The translations under genes were made by a program, and so were the position numbers. Positions 1-8,730 of a DNA stretch of 58,947 nucleotides are shown here, one piece after another. How positions within the stretch are numbered: position 1 is the first letter of the stretch; each line of letters begins with the position of its first letter. A model generated the notes under the pieces. It was given only the letters and a program-made list of their open reading frames with translations. It was not told the DNA's origin and did not search any database. The stretch is from Thermoanaerobaculales bacterium. Its GTDB lineage: Bacteria > Acidobacteriota > Thermoanaerobaculia > Thermoanaerobaculales > Sulfomarinibacteraceae. Where the stretch lies: the NCBI GenBank assembly GCA_029287235.1, contig JARFRM010000299.1:1-58947 (forward strand), read 5' to 3'.

Positions 1-748
1 CTTCCCGGTGGCGAGCGTAAACCGCCTCACGCTCGAGGATGGCGGTTCCATTTTCGCCACCAACCACCGTCTTGCAGTTCGGGCCCAGGAAGAAGTTGCC
101 CCAGGTTTCATCAATGTGGAGAGGTTTGATCCGATTGGCGACGCGGAGAATAAAGTCCAGATCCATGGCGAAGTGTTCGTTCTCGTCATACGGACCCACG
201 AGGTCGTGGAGCGAGCGATGGTAGAAATACGCCGATGGGTTGAGAGGAAATTTGACGAGCTCGATGCCGAGTAGAATCTGCCATGGCCTCATCCATCGCG
301 GCCGGTTGACAAACCAGACCTCCCCGCCCTCTCGACGAATATTGCAGTTTCCGACGACAAAGGCCGGTTCGGTCAGCTCGTCGAAGAGTTCCAGGACGCG
401 GACAAGCACCTTCGGTTCATAGACGTCATCGACGTTGAGAATGCCGATGACCGGTCCCCTGGCGAGCCGAACTCCCTTGTTGAGTGCGTCGGACTGCCCT
501 CGGTCCGGTTCGGAGATCACCCGCAGATGAGGCAACCCGCGGCTGAGCTCGTCAAGGACCTCGGCCGTACCGTCGGTGGACGCGGCATCCAGAACCAGGT
601 GTTCGACGCGATCACCCGCACCCTGTTCGACGACACTGCGAACGCATGTCTCGACAAACTCCCGGCCATTGAAGACCGGTGTGAGGACCGTCAGCCGCGG
701 TTCGGGTCCGCCTCGACCCTGGGAGTTGCCGTCGGAGAGGATGTTCAT
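1..748 (-). CDS. Glycosyltransferase family 2 (3' end cut by the window edge)
   Basis: Open frame from ATG at 748 to the window edge, so only about 249 N-terminal residues are seen. After a short leader comes the GT-A start LTVLTPVFNGREFVETCVRS, then LVLDAASTDGTAEVL (the usual D-x-S-x-DGT nucleotide-sugar motif), and ILNVDDVYEP, which carries the metal-binding DxD-type signature near residue 100. These show an inverting GT2 transferase that would add a sugar from a nucleotide donor at the cytoplasmic face of the membrane. It lies downstream of two O-antigen ligase-like genes on the same strand, so surface polysaccharide or protein glycosylation is the likely pathway. Donor and acceptor cannot be read from the sequence. 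Confidence 0.85.
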   Translation of the reverse strand, partial: MNILSDGNSQGRGGPEPRLTVLTPVFNGREFVETCVRSVVEQGAGDRVEHLVLDAASTDGTAEVLDELSRGLPHLRVISEPDRGQSDALNKGVRLARGPVIGILNVDDVYEPKVLVRVLELFDELTEPAFVVGNCNIRREGGEVWFVNRPRWMRPWQILLGIELVKFPLNPSAYFYHRSLHDLVGPYDENEHFAMDLDFILRVANRIKPLHIDETWGNFFLGPNCKTVVGGENGTAILEREAVYARHRE

Positions 749-844
749 AGTGATCTCACTGGCCGCACTTCCTCGATTTTTCGGATCGAGACTCAAGTAT
801 GCACTCTTGATCAGATCCGGTTGCCGTTGGGAGTCGAAATGGAG

Positions 845-2386
845 TCATGGTGAGACTTGAATCATCCTCACGCCGCGACCCGAGGACAACCACCTCGATG
901 CCTCGGTGGCGATATCGCCTTCGACTCCAAAATCGACGAATCCTCCGTTTCGATGAACCAGCAGCCTCCCACTGAGTCCTTCGCACCCGCGGACCCAGTC
1001 ATCAACGTGCTCGACATGGATCTCCTCATCGGCCACGACCCACTCGAAAAGGGCGGCCGCATCGATCAATCCATAGGGATCATCCTGGCGAACGAAGAAG
1101 AGCTTTGGATATCCCACCGTGGACCGGGCGATCTCCACCAGCGGCGTGGTCTGCTCATCACGAACCACCGCCACCGGTGCGCCCTCGAGCACGGACCCGC
1201 GCACGTCGAAGGCTTCGCTCAGTAATCTCTCATGCGCGCCCGCCATCATTCGATGGTCATCGAGATCGGCACGCACCGTGACGGACCCGATGACGATCAC
1301 CAGCCCCGCAGCCGCGGCACAACCTCCTCGAGTCGCGACCTGCCACCGCGGATACCTGACGCCGACACCGGTCATCCAAAGGGCCACCACGAGAACAAAA
1401 CCGGCATAGGGGATCGAGAGATACCTCTGCGGCATGTACGGCACAAGCATGGTCGGCACGCTCGGAACGACAAAGAGGACGATCGCGACCACGGTGCCGG
1501 GGATCCGCCACTTCACGCAGCCGACTACCAGCGCCATGAACATCACCGCTGCAACGACTCCTTTCCACGTCAGAGAAAGGCCGTCAGGAACCGACTCCTC
1601 GAGATAGAAGAACGCCGCCAGCTGACTGGGCACCTTCGCGGCGATATGGGGCCCGAGTTCAAAGTAGGACTTTGAGGTCGGGAAGGCAACGAAATAGAGC
1701 GTCAGGTAGAGGGCGACCGCAAATCCGACCAAGATCACCGGGGTGAGAATGGCGCGCCACGATCTCGAACGCTCGTACTCCAGAGCGGCAACCAGGGCCG
1801 GCGTCACCACCCAGGTTTCCTTGGCAGCGGCGGCGGCGAGCACCGCTGCGGCCGCCAAAACGATCCGGCTGCGGGACCACGATTCACCGTTGTGCGGCCA
1901 TGTCGCGATCAGAACCAGCCAGGACAGCAGGAGGAGAGGTTGGAATCGATAGGCCACGACAAAGGCCGATTCGTCGGTGAACGGAGATGTCAGCCAGACA
2001 GCACCCACCGCCGCGGCCGCAATCCAACCGAGACCCAGGCGTCGACCGGCGACGGCCAGGGCCAACGCGACAATCCCGTGGAGGGCCAGTGAGGTCGTTC
2101 GGTAGCCTCTCGCATCGTATCCACCCCACACGAGTCGATCGGTCACCAAGGTCCAGGTTGTCGACGGCCGATAGAAGGTGTCGAGATCTGCCAGCAGCAA
2201 CGCCGGTCGGTGAGCCGCAAGGTGGGCGTGCTGAATCCACTGATAGCTGTCTCCCGTCAGTGCGAAGGACAGCACGGGTCCGTAGAGGATCGCCACTGTT
2301 CCAGCGATGGTGATCGCGACCAGGATCATCGCAATCGCCCCACGCCTGCCCGGGGAAAAACCGGCAACACTCGTTGGTTCCGTCAC
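845..2386 (-). CDS. Multi-spanning GT-C-like membrane protein
   Basis: 513 residues starting at GTG, with no strong ribosome-binding site. Roughly ten hydrophobic segments spread over residues 18-390 are followed by a soluble tail of about 120 residues. An acidic first outer loop (LTGDSYQW) followed by FYRPSTTWTLVTDRLVWG resembles the loop of PMT/TMTC-type lipid-linked sugar transferases, where an acidic pair and an FRP-like motif precede the second helix. This suggests a polyprenyl-phosphate-sugar-dependent glycosyltransferase, but the match is by pattern only. It sits between a GT2 gene and two polymerase-like genes, 73 bases after the upstream one, consistent with one polysaccharide operon. 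A transporter or scaffold role is not excluded. Confidence 0.6.
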   Translation of the reverse strand: MTEPTSVAGFSPGRRGAIAMILVAITIAGTVAILYGPVLSFALTGDSYQWIQHAHLAAHRPALLLADLDTFYRPSTTWTLVTDRLVWGGYDARGYRTTSLALHGIVALALAVAGRRLGLGWIAAAAVGAVWLTSPFTDESAFVVAYRFQPLLLLSWLVLIATWPHNGESWSRSRIVLAAAAVLAAAAAKETWVVTPALVAALEYERSRSWRAILTPVILVGFAVALYLTLYFVAFPTSKSYFELGPHIAAKVPSQLAAFFYLEESVPDGLSLTWKGVVAAVMFMALVVGCVKWRIPGTVVAIVLFVVPSVPTMLVPYMPQRYLSIPYAGFVLVVALWMTGVGVRYPRWQVATRGGCAAAAGLVIVIGSVTVRADLDDHRMMAGAHERLLSEAFDVRGSVLEGAPVAVVRDEQTTPLVEIARSTVGYPKLFFVRQDDPYGLIDAAALFEWVVADEEIHVEHVDDWVRGCEGLSGRLLVHRNGGFVDFGVEGDIATEASRWLSSGRGVRMIQVSP

Positions 2387-2459
2387 CAGAACATTCTACG
2401 GGAGCGGGAGCACAACCCCTTCGTTGCCCGCATCGATCGCACTGCCCACCCGACGTCCC

Positions 2460-4271
2460 TCAGCCGCCACTCAGGTCACGTTCGAGTGATCGCATCTGGA
2501 GAGTCGGGACTGCAAGCAGCTCACGCTCGTAGTTCGTGAGACCAGGACTGCTGATGAGGCCTGCGCGTTCGGTGGCCTGGGCCAGCGCGGCGCGGGCAGC
2601 GCCCACACGGCCCCGTTCGAGCTCGAGACGGCCGAGCATCAGCCACCCGCGAACGGTGTTGGGTTCCTCGTCGAGCGCCCGTCGCACGAATCCTACGGCG
2701 TCGTGCTGGAACCCGAGAATCCGTTCGAGCCGGGCACGTTCCAGCCAGTGCCAAGGCAGATGCGGGTCGAGCTCGCAGGCACGCTCGAGGGCCTTCCTCG
2801 CCACCGCGGCGTCATGCTCGGTACCCCCGAGATCGGTCAGCACACGAAGGTGGACGCTCGCCAGATCGGCCCATCTCCGAGCCAGCCCAGGCTGAACGAC
2901 CGCCGCGTCTCTCGCCCAGTGGAGCGCTTCCACAGCCGTCTCCCAGGACCATGGATCGGGATCGGCCAAGAGATTCCGAACCCGCCTTGCCGCCGGTTCG
3001 GGGTACCAGGGCTCGAGTCGAAGCACCCGTTTCACCATGGCCGTCGTGGCCTCGCCGGAAGACGAAACCCACCTCGCCGAGGCCGGCGCCAGAAGACCCC
3101 ACGCGGTCAACCATGTCATCGCGAGCGCGGCGGCCACCCGATGGCTTCTTCGAGAGGTCTTCGAGGATCCTTCGACCCTCTCACGGCCCACCGCCTCCGA
3201 GCACCCGACAACCACCGCCCACCACCAAAGAACGGGTTCGACACCGAGGAAATCGTGGAAGAGTCCGAAGGTGATCATCGAGGCCAATCCAGCGATCAGG
3301 ACCTTTGATCCGAGAGCCCCGGATCTCCGCGCCGACCACCACCATGAACCCGCCGCCACGGCGGCAAGGACAAACCCGATGACACCGGCCTGCACGAGAA
3401 TAGCGAGCGGTGTCGATTCTGAGACACTGACGACAAATTGGTACCGACCCACCTGGTCTGGGTGGAGTATCCGCTCCGCTCCAGCCGCCTCGACGAGGCA
3501 CCCGGGACCCACCCCCGTCAGCGGCCGCGTCAGCCAGATCTTGATCACGGTCCACCAGATGGAGATCCGATGCCACGCGAGAAGATCCGGTTGGCTGATG
3601 AATCTCCACGCCAGAGCACCAACAGCCACAAGCACCCCTGCCGTCACCCCGGCCAATCGAACCCGTCCCCGCGGCAGCAACACTCCGATGGACACCACAA
3701 CCGCGAGCAGACCGGCTCGCGAGCCGGTCAGCACCACCGCCACCGATACGAGGAGAATCCACCATGGACGAAGTCGCTGCTGCCGATCGAGGACCAACAG
3801 ACCCAGCGGGAGGATGGGTGCAAGGTACGCCGCCGTCAGATTGGGATTCTCGAAGACGCCGCCGACACGGACACTCCCAGAAGTGATCGCGGTGACCAGC
3901 ACCGCACCTCCAACGATGACCGCACCCAGCACGAGAACACCGGCCGCCATGGCGACGGCCCGCTGAGCTCCCCGACGTGACACGATCCAGAGAGCCAGGG
4001 CGACGACCCACGCTGTGATGGTCTCCTTCGAGGCAAGGGGAGAGGCACCCACCCACACCGCCGAGATCGTTCCCCAGGCCACAAACCCAACGAGGAGCAG
4101 CTCGCTCCTCTCGAGTCCGCCATCCCAATTGACCGCGGCAACGAGCCACACCAACACCAGCAAGATACCGAGCAGACATCTCTGTACCGGCGAGAATCCC
4201 CCGCCGAGAGCTGCGGTCACGGTCACGAACACCGCCGTTGCGAGAGGCCCGGACTCAGCCCGGTGGACCAT
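2460..4271 (-). CDS. O-antigen ligase/polymerase-like protein with C-terminal TPR-like region
   Basis: 603 residues. Residues 1 to about 370 are hydrophobic with about ten predicted spans. The features FENPNLTAAYLAPILPLG, LTGSRAG and the outer loop after LTRPLTGVGPG are typical of the Wzy/WaaL (O-antigen ligase) family, which transfers or polymerises undecaprenyl-linked glycans on the periplasmic side. The last ~200 residues form amphipathic helical repeats (AVEALHWARDAAVVQPGLA, ALERACELDPHLPWHWLERA, VRGWLMLGRLELERGRVGAA), a TPR-like tail found in some members of this family. The start overlaps the end of the preceding paralogue by 17 bases, implying translational coupling. Ligase and polymerase cannot be told apart from sequence. 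Confidence 0.75.
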   Translation of the reverse strand: MVHRAESGPLATAVFVTVTAALGGGFSPVQRCLLGILLVLVWLVAAVNWDGGLERSELLLVGFVAWGTISAVWVGASPLASKETITAWVVALALWIVSRRGAQRAVAMAAGVLVLGAVIVGGAVLVTAITSGSVRVGGVFENPNLTAAYLAPILPLGLLVLDRQQRLRPWWILLVSVAVVLTGSRAGLLAVVVSIGVLLPRGRVRLAGVTAGVLVAVGALAWRFISQPDLLAWHRISIWWTVIKIWLTRPLTGVGPGCLVEAAGAERILHPDQVGRYQFVVSVSESTPLAILVQAGVIGFVLAAVAAGSWWWSARRSGALGSKVLIAGLASMITFGLFHDFLGVEPVLWWWAVVVGCSEAVGRERVEGSSKTSRRSHRVAAALAMTWLTAWGLLAPASARWVSSSGEATTAMVKRVLRLEPWYPEPAARRVRNLLADPDPWSWETAVEALHWARDAAVVQPGLARRWADLASVHLRVLTDLGGTEHDAAVARKALERACELDPHLPWHWLERARLERILGFQHDAVGFVRRALDEEPNTVRGWLMLGRLELERGRVGAARAALAQATERAGLISSPGLTNYERELLAVPTLQMRSLERDLSGG

Positions 4272-5970
4272 GAGCCCCCCGTTCGAGAGCCGTCAACAGA
4301 TCGGCCAATGCCGCCGTCCTTTGCGCATCCGGAGGCCCTTCCTCCTCGGCGGCCCAGAGCTCCGCCGCGGCCGCCGAAACATCGCCACGCGCCAAAGCGA
4401 CGTGAGCCCGCCTCTCGGCGAGAGCTGCGGACCGGGGACGCCACCAGCGATGGCGCGCGAGCTCATCCCAGGCCCGGTCGACCATCGAAGTATCCCCCAT
4501 GTCGAGGGCAGCCGAGGCAAGGAGAAACTGGGGTTCCACCCGCCACGGGGCCAGCCGGAGCGCGCGGAGTGCTCCATCAAAGCGAAGCTCGGCCTCCGGT
4601 TCGGTGGCGGCGGTTTCTTCAACCAGAACACTCGTGGCGTGCAAGGTGGTCCCGGCCACCGCAATCGACGCTGCGACGACGACGGCAAGCCGACCACGGA
4701 TCTGCCGGGAGGCAACCCTTGGCGACCCCCGACGCGCGATCCCCCAGCCCAGGAGCACCGCCCAGGGCAGCGCTACGCCGGAAACAAAGAACGAGAAGTC
4801 GAGCAGATTGTGCAGCGGCACGACGGCGAGCGCGGCGGCCAACGCGCGATCCCGCCGCCACAGCACCACGAGAAGACGCAGCAACCCAAGAGCGAGAGCC
4901 AAACAACCCGCGAGCCCTACCGGTCCCAGTTCGGCGAGAGCCTCCAGCGGGAGGTTGTGGGCGTGAGCCGGGCGGTTGCCGACCACGAGAGGGACCGCCT
5001 GGCTCGCCTGGGCGAAGCCCGACAGCCCGACGCCGCACACCGGCGACGCTTGTGACGACCACAGTCCCACCCGCCAGTTGTCGACTCTGAGAGCCACCGG
5101 TTCGAGTCGAGCCACGTCCGATCGGATCATGACCACCGAGACCAACATCACGACCAGGAGCCCGACCATGAAGAAGACATGCCGACGGTTGCTTCCCATC
5201 ACCACGGCGACAACCGCCAGCAACGCGAGCCCGATTCCGACCGGAGATCGTGTTGCGACCAACCCGGCCGCAGCGAGACCGACACCCAGCGTCGCGACCA
5301 TCCCCGTCGGTGTCGCGCTCATTCTGGTTACGAGGAGAGGCAACGCCGTTGCGAGCAGCACGGCGAGATGGCTCGGCAGCGGCAACGAGGCAAACGCCCG
5401 CCGGCCCGCAACCCGCTCCTCTGCGTAGGCCCTCGCGGCCTCCGGTAGGGCCTCGAGTCCGGGCAGGAGGACCTCGAGCCCGAAAACAGCCTGCGATATC
5501 CCCCATACTGAAAGCGCTGACAGACCGAAAGCGAGAATCATCGGAAAGCTCGCGGGTGCTCGCGACCTCGAGGCGAGCCAGACGAGGGCTGCAGCCGACA
5601 GGATCAGGCCGAGCTCTCCCACCGCGCGCGAGGGATCCCAGCCCGAGAACGCCGAACAGATGAGCAGGATGAGAACACAGCCGGCGATGCAGAGACCGCG
5701 GAGCCCGCCGAGCGAGCTTCGGCGCCATCCCCAGGTGATGAGGCCGAGCACGACAAGCGCAACCGGGATCGCAACGAGCGGTCGACCCTCGATGGGAAAC
5801 CAGGCCGTTCCCACGGCGGTGAGTAATAGCGCCCCCTGGGCGAACACATCCCGGCTGAACCACGGGGTCTCGGCGGGATCATCCGAACCCGACGCGGCGT
5901 TCAGGCGGTCCGATTCTCCGGGCTCTGCCTCTTCCGGAGAGCGTGTCTCTTCGGGCGTCGAGTATTCCAC
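4255..5970 (-). CDS. O-antigen ligase/polymerase-like protein with C-terminal helical repeats
   Basis: 571 residues from a GTG start. A 40-residue acidic cytoplasmic leader (EETRSPEEAEPGESD) precedes about eleven hydrophobic spans. Family signatures are LVATRSPVGIGLA (the SRxG-like site), a VGLSGF motif and the conserved RPAHAHNLPLEALAELG block of Wzy/WaaL proteins. The C-terminal ~140 residues are TPR-like (LRFDGALRALRLAPWRVEP, RRAHVALARGDVSAAAAELW). It is the upstream member of a tandem pair with the gene at 2460-4271, which it overlaps by 17 bases. The two may act on different glycans or at different steps. No clear Shine-Dalgarno sequence precedes the GTG, so the start is somewhat uncertain. 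Confidence 0.75.
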   Translation of the reverse strand: MEYSTPEETRSPEEAEPGESDRLNAASGSDDPAETPWFSRDVFAQGALLLTAVGTAWFPIEGRPLVAIPVALVVLGLITWGWRRSSLGGLRGLCIAGCVLILLICSAFSGWDPSRAVGELGLILSAAALVWLASRSRAPASFPMILAFGLSALSVWGISQAVFGLEVLLPGLEALPEAARAYAEERVAGRRAFASLPLPSHLAVLLATALPLLVTRMSATPTGMVATLGVGLAAAGLVATRSPVGIGLALLAVVAVVMGSNRRHVFFMVGLLVVMLVSVVMIRSDVARLEPVALRVDNWRVGLWSSQASPVCGVGLSGFAQASQAVPLVVGNRPAHAHNLPLEALAELGPVGLAGCLALALGLLRLLVVLWRRDRALAAALAVVPLHNLLDFSFFVSGVALPWAVLLGWGIARRGSPRVASRQIRGRLAVVVAASIAVAGTTLHATSVLVEETAATEPEAELRFDGALRALRLAPWRVEPQFLLASAALDMGDTSMVDRAWDELARHRWWRPRSAALAERRAHVALARGDVSAAAAELWAAEEEGPPDAQRTAALADLLTALERGAHGPPG

Positions 5971-6012
5971 TGGGAGAATATTACCCCGGACACTCGGACC
6001 GGGGCCAGGGAC

Positions 6013-6040
6013 AAAAAACGGGAGCGCCGAAGCGCTCCCG
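6013..6040 (-). terminator. Rho-independent terminator of the pilin gene
   Basis: On the minus strand a 9-bp G+C-rich stem (arms 6032-6040 and 6019-6027) closes a UUCG tetraloop (6028-6031) and is followed directly by six U residues (6013-6018). It lies 26 bases after the pilin stop codon, making the pilin gene a single-gene transcription unit separate from the polysaccharide genes downstream. Confidence 0.9.
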
Positions 6041-6065
6041 CAGATCTTCGATGATGAGTAAAAGG

Positions 6066-6542
6066 TCAGTCGGTCTGGACGCCTTCCGGATACGACATGA
6101 AGGTACCGTTTGAGTACACGATGTCGCAGTCCATGTCGGAAGTCGGTGCTCGGTTGTAGCCGGTGTTGTCGAGGCTGCCGAACTCAAAGACCTTGTCGCG
6201 CGCGCTCGAAGCGATCGAGTAGAACCGCGACTCGGACTGCACTTCGATACCCTGACGCCAACCATCGAGGTTCGGGGTCTTCTTGACGTAGATCGGCGAG
6301 ATCAACGCACTCCAGGTGGCATCGATCAACTCCTGGGTGTTGCCGGTGTTCGGGTAGAAGCTCCAGTCGACGGCATAGGCCTCGGCAGCGGTACCAACGG
6401 TCCGCATGTCGGCCATGGTCCGCTTCTGACGCGAACGGTTGATGGCGTTGAGCAGGTTCGGGATGGCGATAGCGGCAATGATACCGATAATCGCGACCAC
6501 GATCAGCAGCTCGATGAGAGTGAAACCTTTTTGTCTGCGCAT
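6066..6542 (-). CDS. Type IV pilin / GspG-like pseudopilin
   Basis: 158 residues. The N-terminus MRRQKGFTLIELLIVVAII is a class III signal: the prepilin peptidase would cut after Gly6, leaving an N-methylated Phe, and the conserved Glu5 of the mature protein is present. The rest is a small globular head with one Cys (DMDCDIVY). The motif TLIELLIVVAIIGIIAAIAI followed by SRQKRTMADMRTVGTA is closest to GspG/PilE-type subunits. It assembles in the inner membrane into a pilus or type II secretion pseudopilus; which one cannot be decided because no assembly genes are nearby. AGGAGG (6549-6554) lies 6 bases before the ATG. It has its own sigma-54 promoter and terminator. Confidence 0.88.
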   Translation of the reverse strand: MRRQKGFTLIELLIVVAIIGIIAAIAIPNLLNAINRSRQKRTMADMRTVGTAAEAYAVDWSFYPNTGNTQELIDATWSALISPIYVKKTPNLDGWRQGIEVQSESRFYSIASSARDKVFEFGSLDNTGYNRAPTSDMDCDIVYSNGTFMSYPEGVQTD

Positions 6543-6576
6543 TGCGATCCTCCTTTTTCAATCCACCAGTCGTTAA

Positions 6577-6592
6577 AGCAATGTCCATGCCA
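6577..6592 (-). promoter_or_regulatory. Sigma-54 (-24/-12) promoter of the pilin gene
   Basis: On the minus strand the sequence TGGCATGGACATTGCT fits the sigma-54 consensus TGGCAYR-N4-TTGCW at every specified position, with the GG and GC dinucleotides correctly spaced. Transcription would start near 6567, giving a leader of about 25 bases that contains the AGGAGG ribosome-binding site. Pilin genes in several phyla are driven by sigma-54 with a PilR-type activator (known for the family); an activator gene is not in this window. Confidence 0.75.
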
Positions 6593-6622
6593 GCTTTTCC
6601 GGCGGGGTTTCGACGAAAACAG

Positions 6623-6637
6623 TGACGCTCAGCGTCA
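6623..6637 (-). terminator. Weak hairpin after the ABC exporter operon
   Basis: A 6-bp perfect stem (6623-6628 with 6632-6637, loop of 3) lies about 30 bases beyond the stop of the Wzt-like gene. On the minus strand it is followed by CTGTTTTCG, a poor U-tract. It may be a weak terminator; the match is minimal. Confidence 0.3.
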
Positions 6638-6666
6638 TCGACGCCGGAGAGGGCTGCCGTCAAACG

Positions 6667-7905
6667 TCATTCAAAGAGCTCGCCATCCCATTCCCAGCGG
6701 TGAAAAGGAGCCCACACTCCGGGCCAGTCGACCGTGGAAGTGACCCGGAAGCGGACGGCATCGCACCAGTAGTCGTAGGCTGCCCCATCCTTGGCATGCA
6801 CCGCGACATCAACCAGGTAATCGCCGGGCGCCAGATCCAGCGCCGGGTAGGTGCAGCTGACCTCGCCCTCGCCCTCGATGGATTTTGGAACCAGACCATC
6901 GAGATCGGTGTTGTGGCCGGCCACCAACGTACCGTCGGCGCGGTGCCACGCAACGCCAACCACGAAATCCTCGATCCTGCGATGCGCACGGTACCGAATC
7001 CGCAGGCGGCACTCGGTGCCACCGGGCACGAGTCGGGTCGCCCCTGTCGTGGTGGTCAATTCAGCCGAGACGATCTCCACCTCGCCGCTGCCCCACCGTT
7101 GAACCTCGCCATCGATTCCACCCCGCGTGACCCCACCGACGGCGGGCTTCTCCGTTGCACCCGCAACATCGCTGCGATAACGGGCAACCACCGAGTCCAC
7201 GGTTCCTCGGGCTCGAATTCGACCCTTACCGAGATAGACGGCGCGGTCGGCGAAGGTCTCCACGAGATCGAGATCGTGCGAGACCAGCACCATGGTGACC
7301 CCGGCCTGGCGCATCTTCGCAAGCCGATCGAGGCAACGCCTGGTGAAGGCCTCGTCGCCCACCGACAGAACCTCGTCGATGAGCAGGACATCGGGATCCA
7401 CCGCCACCGCCACGGCAAACCCGAGACGGACGTACATCCCCGACGAGTAGGTCTTCACCGGCTGGTCGATGAAACCGCCGATCCCGGCAAAATCCAGGAT
7501 TTCCGGCAGCCGGGCCTCCACCTCCGATCGACTGAGTCCGAGCAACATCCCGTTGATGAGCACGTTCTCCCGACCGGTGATCTCGGGATGGAAACCGGCC
7601 CCGAGCTCGATCAGAGCCGTCACCCGACCTTCGACATCGACCATTCCCCGGGTGGGCCGCAGAATGCCTCCAGCGAGCTTGAGAAGAGTCGACTTGCCCG
7701 ACCCGTTGGGTCCGATGAGAGCGACCGCTTCCCCCGCTTCGATGGTGAGATCGATGCCGTCGAGGGCAACGTGCTCCTCCGCCTTTACTCTGCGGCGGCG
7801 CCACCAACTGCCGAGCACGGCGCCCTTGACCGACTCGTGCCGCACCCGGCTGCCGCGCCAGCGATAGACCTTCCGGACTCCCTCGAATCGAAGCCCGCCC
7901 TTCAC
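6667..7905 (-). CDS. ABC exporter ATPase with C-terminal carbohydrate-binding domain (Wzt/TagH type)
   Basis: 412 residues. The ATPase domain (about residues 1-250) has Walker A GPNGSGKST, signature YSSGMYVRLGFA, Walker B DVLLIDEVLSVGD and switch His VLVSHD. The YSSGM signature and VGDEAF are hallmarks of the polysaccharide-exporting KpsT/Wzt/TagH group. Residues ~270-412 form a beta-rich domain (CRLRIRYRAHRRIEDFVVGV) like the Wzt C-terminal domain, which recognises the glycan terminus before export. It would energise export of an undecaprenyl-PP-linked glycan together with the adjacent permease. The frame is open much further upstream, but GTG at 7905 forms a GTGA overlap with the permease stop and begins the family's normal N-terminus, so I use it. 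Confidence 0.88.
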   Translation of the reverse strand: MKGGLRFEGVRKVYRWRGSRVRHESVKGAVLGSWWRRRRVKAEEHVALDGIDLTIEAGEAVALIGPNGSGKSTLLKLAGGILRPTRGMVDVEGRVTALIELGAGFHPEITGRENVLINGMLLGLSRSEVEARLPEILDFAGIGGFIDQPVKTYSSGMYVRLGFAVAVAVDPDVLLIDEVLSVGDEAFTRRCLDRLAKMRQAGVTMVLVSHDLDLVETFADRAVYLGKGRIRARGTVDSVVARYRSDVAGATEKPAVGGVTRGGIDGEVQRWGSGEVEIVSAELTTTTGATRLVPGGTECRLRIRYRAHRRIEDFVVGVAWHRADGTLVAGHNTDLDGLVPKSIEGEGEVSCTYPALDLAPGDYLVDVAVHAKDGAAYDYWCDAVRFRVTSTVDWPGVWAPFHRWEWDGELFE

Positions 7906-8702
7906 ACCGACTCCACAAGGGTGTCGCGAAAGCGGACGAAGATCAACGCCCCGAGAATCCACCCCGCCAGCCCCACGGCGAGGGCGACCAGCCACAGGCG
8001 GATCCCCGGGATCGCGCCCGTGAAGACGACGCCTCGATAAACCTCCACGAGGCTGGCCAACGGGTTGAGCCGAAGAATCCGCTCGAGCCATGGTGGAGCA
8101 TCGAGCCCATCGAGGCTGTAGATGATGGGGGACGAAAAGAAGAGCAGGTTGAGCAGATGCCCCACCAGATCGCGAAGGTCGCGGAACTTCACCGACAGAG
8201 CCGAGATCCCGAGCGCGGCCCCCCCGGCAAGCAGCAGCCACGGTACCAGCGCCACCGGCAGGAGCCATACGGTCATGGGAAAGGGGTGCCAGCCGGCGAG
8301 GGCCGCCACCACTAGCGCGGCGAGCAGAACCGGCAACGCCAGGAGATGATGGACAAAATGGGACACGACGGTGACCGCCGGGAAGATCTCCGGCGGACAC
8401 ATCACCTTCGCCAGGAGTGGTCCGTTGTCGATGAGGGTGACCGAAGAATCGAGCACCGTGCCCGAGAAGAACAGCCACGGCAACAAGCCGCTGAACAAAA
8501 ACAAAGGATAAGGATCGCCACCGGGAAAGCGCGGGTGGAAGATATAGGTGAAGACCACCGCGTAGACAGCCAGAAGGAGCAGTGGGTTGAGCAGCGACCA
8601 GAGAAAACCGAGGACCGAGGCCCGGTACCGGGCGTTGAGTTCCCGGCGCACCAAAACCGCCACCAGCGCCCGCTGGCGCCAGAGTAGACGAACCAGGGTC
8701 AT
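7902..8702 (-). CDS. ABC-2 type polysaccharide export permease (Wzm/TagG type)
   Basis: 266 residues with six predicted membrane spans. The N-terminal cytoplasmic helix RRELNARYRASVLGFLWSLL, the conserved LNPLLLLAVYAVVF and the C-terminal NPLASLVEVYRGVVF are characteristic of the KpsM/Wzm/TagG family, the membrane channel that moves lipid-linked polysaccharide across the inner membrane. It is translationally coupled to its ATPase by a GTGA overlap. Its ribosome-binding site (GAGGG) lies inside the 3' arm of a hairpin spanning 8708-8730, which could couple its translation to the upstream binding-protein gene. Confidence 0.9.
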   Translation of the reverse strand: MTLVRLLWRQRALVAVLVRRELNARYRASVLGFLWSLLNPLLLLAVYAVVFTYIFHPRFPGGDPYPLFLFSGLLPWLFFSGTVLDSSVTLIDNGPLLAKVMCPPEIFPAVTVVSHFVHHLLALPVLLAALVVAALAGWHPFPMTVWLLPVALVPWLLLAGGAALGISALSVKFRDLRDLVGHLLNLLFFSSPIIYSLDGLDAPPWLERILRLNPLASLVEVYRGVVFTGAIPGIRLWLVALAVGLAGWILGALIFVRFRDTLVESV

Positions 8703-8707
8703 CGATC

Positions 8708-8730
8708 AGCCCTCACGTGTCATGAGGGCT
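8708..8730 (-). promoter_or_regulatory. Intercistronic hairpin covering the permease ribosome-binding site
   Basis: The minus strand reads AGCCCTCA, seven loop bases, TGAGGGCT: a perfect 8-bp stem that begins inside the stop codon of the upstream binding-protein gene and ends 5 bases before the permease ATG. The second arm contains the likely Shine-Dalgarno GAGGG. No U-tract follows, so it is not a terminator. A ribosome terminating on the upstream gene would open the stem, a plausible translational-coupling device (inference). Confidence 0.55.

Noticed and set aside
6667..8478. 603-residue version of the Wzt-like ATPase
   Set aside because: The extra 191 N-terminal residues overlap the permease gene in another frame and lack family similarity. 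GTG 7905 with a GTGA overlap is the natural start.
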